DNA of 64,000 bases from Paramyrothecium sp. XJ0827 (lineage: Eukaryota > Ascomycota > Sordariomycetes > Hypocreales > Stachybotryaceae): the NCBI GenBank assembly GCA_020881915.1, contig JAJFPB010000002.1:1798001-1862000 (forward strand), given 5' to 3'. The notes under the pieces were generated by a model, which was not told the DNA's origin, did no database searches, and saw only the letters and a list, made by a program, of their open reading frames with translations. Of this stretch, positions 57,785 to 64,000 are shown piece after piece. Position numbers and translations under genes: made by a program. Numbering within the stretch: position 1 is the first letter of the stretch; each line of letters starts with the position of its first letter.

Positions 57785-58392
57785 CTTGCCAGTTGGTGTG
57801 GTGGTGCAAGTTTACCTTTACTTGACCTGGCGCTGGGCGTTGAAGTTGTCGGTGATGGATTGATGGAGGTCGTAAAATTTGGGGGAAATCGAGAAAGTGT
57901 GTGCCGCTAGGGCTGCTCGAAAGCCTGCGAGCTAAGGAAAGTGGGAAGCCTGGCCAATCAGGAGGGGGTTGCGGCACCGGCTCGGCGGTCGAATAGTTCT
58001 TCCGTCGAGAGGTAGAGCCAAAACAAAATTGAGAAGGAAAAAAAATTTGGCGGTTTGCGTGCAGCCACACGCTGTGGGTCAATGGTCTGGGTTCGGCCTC
58101 AGCCACACATCCAGAAGCACTTTGAATGCGCATCAGTGGGGTACGTACCGCGTCGTGGAGCTCTTGTTCCATGAGGTGAGCTCTGCTTCAAGTGAACGTC
58201 TCCACGGGTCTAGACTGACAATGACCTGCTTTAGTTGTAGACCCTCAATTGCGGACTACGTATAATTGATCAAGCGTGTTCACCAGATCAGAGGGCTTTA
58301 TAATGCGTTGAAAAGCAAAGCTCCCACGATCTCCTCTAAACTACATCCATCGCATTTGGCAATAGTCTGAGCACATATTAAAAGCCGTCAGA
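57785..58392. promoter_or_regulatory. Bidirectional promoter region eS6 / CTF8
   Basis: 608 bp between divergent start codons. A TAGGGCT word at 57908-57914 matches the core of the repeated element upstream of eS8 (AGCCCT on the other strand). No TATA-like assignment is attempted. Confidence 0.4.
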
Positions 58393-58851
58393 ATGTCCAG
58401 CTCGGCCAAGCTATACCCCCCGGACCGAAGCCCAGCCCCGGCAGCATCCAGCCCCCTTCCGGAGCTCCTCCAGACACCCGCCGGTCTTGCCATCCTGGAG
58501 CTCCAGGGGGTCGTCAACCTGCCTCTCGGGGCGGACGGCGAGCCCGTCCCCGACTTCGAGGTCGGGCGCATCGACTTCCCGGACTACGACGCCTCTGCGG
58601 CGGACGGCGGCGGCTCGGCCTGGATGAAGCGCGTCCAGCTGTACATCGGCCAGCACCAGCGCCTGACCGGCGAGGTCAGGAAGCTCCCCAAGGCCATTGC
58701 CATCGTGCGCCGGCGGGAGAACCGCGTCAAGCAGGGCTCGGGCGGGTCGTACGAGGAGCAGGGCGAGAACCTGGAGGTGGTGGAGATTGTAAAGTACAAG
58801 CTGATGTTCTCCAACAGGCCGGAGCCGGTCAACACGGAGAAGGCTTTATAG
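58393..58851 (+). CDS. CTF8: Ctf8, subunit of the alternative Ctf18-RFC clamp loader
   Basis: A single exon of 152 residues (yeast Ctf8 has 133). Family signatures are 'LLQTPAGLAILELQGVVNLP', 'VGRIDFPDY', 'KRVQLYIGQHQRLTGEVRKL' and 'LEVVEIVKYKLMFSNRPEPV'. Ctf8 and Dcc1 join Ctf18-RFC, which handles PCNA and supports sister-chromatid cohesion and the replication checkpoint in the nucleus. The residues between the second and third blocks (Asp/Ala/Gly-rich) look like a loop. The stop lies only 123 bp from the stop of DPH1 on the other strand. Third-position GC is high across the gene. Confidence 0.93.
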   Translation: MSSSAKLYPPDRSPAPAASSPLPELLQTPAGLAILELQGVVNLPLGADGEPVPDFEVGRIDFPDYDASAADGGGSAWMKRVQLYIGQHQRLTGEVRKLPKAIAIVRRRENRVKQGSGGSYEEQGENLEVVEIVKYKLMFSNRPEPVNTEKAL

Positions 58852-58974
58852 AGAAGGACCGGATCACCTAACCTGCCGGTGACGGGCAGCATGTACATAA
58901 GCCATTGGCACGAAATAACATGACTTGACGAATTTTCTAAAATTGTTGCTTTTTTTTTTCATTTTCGCTATCAT

Positions 58975-60416
58975 TTACCCTGACGCGCCCACATCTACCG
59001 GCTTCGCCCTCGCCAGCCCGTCCTTTGCGTAAAAGTCCATCGGGTACGACTTCCCTCCCCACTCCTCCCTGACGCCGAGCGCCACGAGCGCCTCGTACGG
59101 CGTGAGCAGCGGTCGGGGGAACGCGTAGCCCCAGTCGATGCTCAGCCGCGGGCACGCGACCTGGACCCAGCACTCGACGTCGCTCATGAGGGCCAGCTTG
59201 CCCGGGAAGATCTCGCTTAGCAGCAGGTTCACAAAGGGCACGCCGCGGTCCGCCAGCTGCCGCTCGATGAGCGCCATGGTGTGCGGGTTGCCCTGGCGGC
59301 CGAGCGAGCCCAGGATGAGGCCCCATTTGCGCGCGCCGCGGGCCGTGCGGATGGCGTCGCGCCGCACCGACTGCATCTCGTCGTGGCCGTACGTCTCGCG
59401 CGTCAGCTTGCGCGAGTAGGGGTCGTAGCGGTACGCCGGTATCGACGGGTTGTGGATCATGATGCTCTCGAGGTGGAAGCGCCCGTCGCCGAGGTACAGG
59501 ATGAGGTCGACGCTATCCTCCTCCTTGAGCCGCGGCGAGGTGCAGCCGAGGATCTCGCCCTTGCTGAGGGGCGCGATCTGCGGGACGAGGATGTTGAAGC
59601 CCGCCCTCTCCAGCGTGCTCTTGACGCCGTGGATGGTGGCGTTGAACTGGATGGTGCCGACCATGGCGATGGTCTTGCCGCTGGCAAAGTTGCGCTCCAG
59701 GGACGCCAGCAGGTGGGAGGTGTCGATGCTAATGTCCACGAAAACGTAGAGCGTCTTGATCTTGGTGACGTCGACGGGGACGAGGCAGCTGTGCGCGTAG
59801 TGGACGAGGAGGTCGCATCCCAGCGCCCGCGCCGTGTAGTCGTCGATGCAGCAGGCGCCGTACGTGACGTCGCCCATGATGAGCGTCTCTATGCCCGGGC
59901 AGAACTGGGTCAGGATGTCCGAGATGGTCGTGGCAAACAGCAGCAGGCCCTCGGGCATCTGCAGCGCGACCTTGTTCGCGCCGAGGCTGCGTATGCGGTG
60001 GATGGTCTTGGGGATCTCAAAGCTGTAGTTTGCGGGCAGCAACGCGATGGCCGCCTTTAGGTTCTCATCGTTCAAGATCTCGGGCGGCACCTGGTTCAGA
60101 AGACGGGGCGGCCTGCGCGCCTTGGCCGCTGGGATCGGAGCATGTGTGAGCAACGTCGGAGTCCTTCCCGAGGGATGAGGGGATACGCACCTTGGATCGT
60201 GCCACCTTCACCTCCGTCGCCGGCGACGCCGTTTTTCGCGGCTGCTTCCGCGGCCGTCCGTCTTCCCACGAAGCGCTTCTTGGGTTGCTTCACCACCGGC
60301 TCCTGTGCCTGCGAGGCCTCACTTGCGTCTGCGGACTCATGCCGCGCCTGTGCCATTTGTGACTCCTCTATGTCTGCGGCGATGCCGAGATCCACCTGCG
60401 CCCGATCGTCCTCCAT
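58975..60416 (-). CDS. DPH1: Diphthamide biosynthesis protein 1 (radical-type 3-amino-3-carboxypropyl transferase subunit)
   Basis: Exons 60416-60191 and 60128-58975 splice to 459 residues (yeast Dph1 has 425). The first ~75 residues are disordered and charged. The conserved body starts at '[20 protein letters not shown]' and includes '[20 protein letters not shown]', '[20 protein letters not shown]' and '[14 protein letters not shown]'. The three iron-sulfur ligand cysteines expected for this family correspond to Cys168 or Cys169 in 'YGACCIDD', Cys271 in '[10 protein letters not shown]' and Cys401 in '[13 protein letters not shown]'. With Dph2 the protein starts diphthamide formation on the histidine of elongation factor 2, using S-adenosylmethionine. 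The ligand assignment is by alignment from memory. Confidence 0.94.
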
Positions 60417-60963
60417 GGTGACGCGCTGTCGTCCTCAGTAGAAGCAACTGATTGAGGATACCTTTTTTGTGCTGAAACAAGAATAACAATAAATGCGAGT
60501 CCCCGTGTATATGTGCTGTGCTCAAAGTCTCGGGTGGCGATGGAGGTTAGTGAGTGTCTGCATGAATTTTTTGGCTGGGCTCCGCTACTTCGGATTTTAC
60601 ACGGATTGCTTGCCCACTTACAACGAAACATCACCAAGCAAACCCGATCAACGCGTGCACAAATGCCACGGCAGGAATTTGTATGTTTTTTCTTCTCTCT
60701 TCTCATTCACTTACGAGGGTACGAATTCCTGATCGCATTTACAATTACAGTTTATAGGAAACATTAATCTGGTGTCCCCGCGCATTATTAAAACTTGGAG
60801 GCAAGGCAGCTTACTAGCACGAGATACGGAATGAAGATGCAGACATCGAGAAACGATTTATTATTCTTCGTGCATGGATAACATTTTCTTGTCTCCCGCA
60901 CATAATTTTATGATAAGCGTCTTGCTGCAAATCAACTTCCATCCTTCACAAGGCGCCCTCGCT
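60417..60963. other. Spacer upstream of DPH1
   Basis: Holds the DPH1 promoter and the 3' UTR of the aldose epimerase gene (both minus strand). No gene seen. Confidence 0.55.
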
Positions 60964-62281
60964 CTACTCGTCAACGCTGAAGCTGTACCGGGCCTGGAGG
61001 ACGTACGGCTCATCGCCGGGCCCAAAGATCTGCTTGTTGAGCCTGAACCACTCCGGGTGGTTGATGCCGTCGATGTAGTCCTGGACCTCGAGCACGACGC
61101 ATCCGTACTGCTCGACGACGCGGGGGAAGTCCTCGTTGTCGAAGTGGCCCTGGCTGCGCTTGAGCGGCAGGGTGCCGTCCTGGAAGTTGCAGCTGTAGAC
61201 CTGGAACGCGTCCTGGTCCGTGTAGACGTCAATCTTGATGCCGGACCACTCGGAGGACAGCGTGGCCACGGGCTCGGTGGTGCGCCAGTCATAGGGGCCG
61301 AGCTGGCCGCGGTTGACGATGTAGCAGTTGTCTGGGAAGAGATGAGGTTAGCCAATTGCACGTGGTTCAACGATGACAAGCCGGCGGCGGCCATCATTCG
61401 TACTGTAAGAGAGTTTACCACATACCATATCCTGTGCAGCCAAGGCCGCAGTTGTTCTCGAGCTCAGGGTCCTCGAACGAAGCACCAATCTGCTTGGGCT
61501 TGCTCCAGAAGTCGTTGACGGAGCCCTTGGCGTTGGGCAGGAACTCGCCGGTGGGGATCAAGATGTTGTCGACGCCGATGCGCTGGCCGCTGTAGGGCAT
61601 GTGCAGGGTGTGGTTCAGGGCCGTGGCCGTCTCGTCGTTGGCGAAGCCATCCAGGTTCCAGTACGTGTGGCTGCTAAGCATGATGGGCGTCTTCTTGGTC
61701 GTGGACAGGGCAACAATCTTGATGTCCCAGTCCTTGCCCGTGAGGGTGTAGGTCACGTAGGAGACGACCTCGCCGGGGAAGCCCTCCTTGCCGTCGGGGT
61801 CGACCAGGGAGAAGGTGATGCTGGACTTGGAGTGGGACACGACGGTGAAGTTGCGGTAGTCCCAGCCGTCAGGGCCGCCGTGGAGGGTGTTGGCACCGTC
61901 GGGGGCCTCCTCGGTGGGGTTCTCGTTGGGCTCAACGTGGTACTCCTTGCCATCAATCTCGAACGTGCTGTTCTTGATGCGGTTGGCGTAGCGGCCGGGG
62001 ACGCTGCCGAGGTGGGCGTGCATCTCGTCGATGCTGTAGTGGGTGGCATTGTCGAAGCCAATGACAATGTCCCGCTCGACGCCGTGCTTGTCCTTGATGC
62101 GGAAGTCCGAGATGGACGCACCGTAGGGGATGAAGGCGGCCTTGATGCCATCACCATGGATCCAGTACTTCCCGTCCTTGTCTGGTCCGGTGGTCGAGTT
62201 GGTGGAGTTCAAGTGGCCCGCGGCGCTTACCAATGGCAGCACCAAGGTGGCCAAGACGGCCAGGTGAGAGATGAACTGCAT
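60964..62281 (-). CDS. Secreted aldose 1-epimerase (mutarotase) family protein
   Basis: Exons 62281-61426 and 61331-60964 splice to 407 residues. I take the ATG at 62281, which begins a clear signal peptide ('MQFISHLAVLATLVLPLVSA', probable cleavage near residue 21). The frame is open upstream but that part lacks a secretory start. Active-site motifs of galactose mutarotases are present: 'VPGRYANRI' (Asn100-Arg101), His134 in 'ANTLHGGPDGW', His205 in 'SSHTYWNLDG', and the general base Glu367 in 'GCVVLEVQDYIDGINHPEW'. Several Asn-x-Ser/Thr sites fit secretion. The enzyme interconverts alpha and beta anomers of hexoses; an extracellular form could assist sugar uptake during plant-polymer digestion. 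No sugar-utilisation genes are adjacent. Confidence 0.92.
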
Positions 62282-63434
62282 GCTGGGCAACAATGGGAAG
62301 GGGGAGGAGGACTGGATGGGATGGGGGTTGGAGGGATGAGTGGTACTGCAGACGCAGGTGAGGAGGTGAGGAGGTGAGGAGGTGAAGAGGAGAAGGGACG
62401 GTCGGACGATCAACGAACGACGGGGAAACCAGCCAGCTTATACGATGCAACACAAGAGCGCATACACAGCAGATCAGGATGCTCCTCTCTCGACCCCGTT
62501 CCTCAGACGACCGGTTACGGGGTGGCCCCTCGGGTCAGATCCTTCCTCTATCCAACAACGAGGCCATGACCTTGTACCTTGCCCTCGGGTCGAGTTCTCC
62601 AGATGCGACGCGACGCTGCGCAGAACGATGGTAGGCCGGTGTGGGTTACGTGCCACCCACGTCTGCGGAGAAAAGCAGCCAGGGCAGCGAGAAGCTTGAC
62701 CCCATCTGCAAAAGCCTGCGCTTCGCAAAGTTCCTGGCTTTCTGTTGTGGGGTAGGCACACGGCAGGAACGTTAGGTAGTCAGTCCGGTCCTGGAAATCC
62801 CCATCTCGTGTGTGGCGTCCCCGGCACTTGGGCGAGGGTGAAGCTTTGGATCTGGTGGTGGCTTTTTTCCTCCGCTTAGACCGCCCACTTGACTTTCCGC
62901 CAGCCCATTCACCGTCTGCCGTTTCCAGCACAACCCGTCCTTGCGTCTGCGACTTGCCTCTTTGTCTTACATACTTCGATCTTGGCCAATGCCAGAACCG
63001 CAGTCACAGGCCATGGAAACGAACGGTCGGGGAGCTTCAGCAGAGTTGGGGGAGGTTGGGATCAACAAACCCACCCACACCGTTCAACCATGATGTCAAC
63101 AAGAACGTTCCCACTTCGACACACCCCGGCCAATCCTCCGGTGAAATAAACCGAAGAGTTTCGTTTGGTGCGCCAAACGAGATGCGTCAGACGAGATCGG
63201 CCCCCGCCTCTCCCTCTCCATGTCCGTCCTTCTTTTCCTTTTTCCCCGCATTCCACTAATAAGTTAAGTCGGGGATCGAGGAGGGACCGCCTGTACGTGC
63301 GGGGCCGCCCACGCCTTGCTACCAACTACCGTTATGCCATCATCTCCCTTGACCCTGTCCCCGGCCCTGCCATCGGCCTTCTGGTTGGTGCGCATCTGCT
63401 GGCCTCAACGTCGCTTCCACGCTTCGGCTTACCG
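62282..63434. other. Upstream region of the aldose epimerase gene
   Basis: Contains a GAGGTGAG direct-repeat stretch at about 62356-62382 in the 5' leader, and otherwise short overlapping frames on both strands with no family resemblance. Confidence 0.5.
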
Positions 63435-63717
63435 TCATGAATAAATCCGTGTGTCTCTGTCCGGTTGAAAAGCACGCCGGGGTTGAGAAACGACCTGCGG
63501 TCCTGCCTTGCGTCCGGCAAAATACAGACGCCTGAATCGAGCCCTGGTCTGGAGCTTGTGCGTGACAAGAGTCACACAAACTCACCGTCTTGTCATGCAT
63601 TTCATCCCTGTGAGGGCTCTTATATGGTGTGAAGCTGTGATATAGTCTATCCACCCATTGCCCAAGAACGTACACGACGGCCGCAGCCACTAGAAGCGGA
63701 ACCAATATATGAATCAT
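63435..63717 (-). CDS. Possible small single-pass membrane protein
   Basis: Exons 63717-63586 and 63494-63435 would splice to 63 residues through donor GTGAGT and acceptor CCGCAG. The protein starts 'MIHILVPLLVAAAVVYVLGQ', a clear hydrophobic segment at the N-terminus. A positively charged tail containing 'PYKSPHRDEMHDKT' follows. The second exon adds a basic, polar end and a stop. The N-terminal helix, consensus donor and ATG context (ACCATGA) favour a real gene. The lack of a recognised family and the short length keep confidence low. It may act in an organelle or ER membrane; function unknown. Confidence 0.4.
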
Positions 63718-64000
63718 GGTGTGCCCCTGCTTGGCCCAATCGAGGAGTCCAGCTCAAAGTCTTCACTATTCAAGATATGCCATTCTAGTCATTGCGAAGA
63801 GACTGCAGAGAGTAAACTAGCGCGAGAAGAAAAAAATCGAATGGCATTAACTGTGCCCCTATGTATGCCACGGTGCCCAAAATAACGATACTGCCATGTC
63901 GGTTATTAGGAAGCAAGCGCATGGGATTTCACATCTTATACACAAACAGGGTGGGCCCGGACAACGAATCCGCCACCCAGCAGATCCAGGCGTCCGCGCC

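Noticed and set aside
59281..60060. A 259-codon plus-strand frame opposite DPH1, and similar frames opposite the aldose epimerase
   Set aside because: GC-rich coding sequence commonly leaves long open antisense frames. The translated composition (Val/Asp/Ala/Arg runs) is typical of shadows and no domain is visible.

Overview
This window is nuclear DNA of a filamentous ascomycete (Pezizomycotina). The protein families and intergenic style suggest a Sordariomycete, but nothing here fixes the genus. The basis is: short GT-AG introns (about 46-110 nt) with CTAAC/CTGAC branch sites; fungus-restricted families (Zn2Cys6/MHR regulator, CFEM-Pth11-type receptor, DUF7918, DUF2470 membrane protein, RAM-pathway SOG2); ascomycete-type exon structures; and well-spaced genes with long pyrimidine-rich leaders. 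I rebuilt gene models by splicing. For every multi-exon model the exon lengths sum to a whole number of codons.

Layout, left to right. 1-231: first 77 codons of a WD40 (WDR62/MABP1-like) gene running off the left edge (-). 1.4-3.9 kb: RGP1 (-). 4.5-5.7 kb: DUF7918 protein, five exons (-). 6.7 kb: tRNA-Met(CAT) with initiator features (-). 7.2-9.7 kb: Zn2Cys6 regulator (-). 9.7-13.4 kb: gene-poor, with copy 1 of a short inverted-repeat element. 13.4-15.1 kb: CFEM-domain seven-helix receptor (+). 16.0-16.7 kb: DUF2470 membrane protein (+). 16.7-20.8 kb: a gene desert with possible decayed coding. 20.8-22.4 kb: compact RecQ helicase (-). 24.3-27.4 kb: SOG2 (+). 28.1-28.9 kb: BLOC-1 subunit 1-like protein (+). 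29.2-30.3 kb: TSC13 enoyl reductase (-). 32.4-34.9 kb: unknown disordered protein (+). 35.9-36.6 kb: ribosomal protein eS8 (+). 37.1-40.0 kb: GYP5-like Rab-GAP (-). 40.0-43.4 kb: gene-poor, with copy 2 of the element and AGGTA-rich tracts. 43.4-55.8 kb: TOM1 HECT ubiquitin ligase, 3,999 residues (+). 56.5-57.8 kb: ribosomal protein eS6 (-). 58.4-58.9 kb: CTF8 (+). 59.0-60.4 kb: DPH1 (-). 61.0-62.3 kb: secreted aldose 1-epimerase (-). 63.4-63.7 kb: a possible 63-residue membrane protein (-).

Most genes are single-copy housekeeping functions: Golgi/Rab traffic (RGP1, GYP5, BLOC-1), morphogenesis (SOG2), fatty-acid elongation (TSC13), translation (eS6, eS8, DPH1, tRNA), genome maintenance (RecQ, CTF8) and ubiquitin signalling (TOM1). 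They do not form a biosynthetic cluster. I found no phage, CRISPR, toxin or secondary-metabolite system. The least ordinary material is non-coding: a two-copy terminal-inverted-repeat element (about 200 bp, MITE-like), a separate imperfect palindrome near 31.0 kb, and a 4 kb desert with apparently decayed coding.
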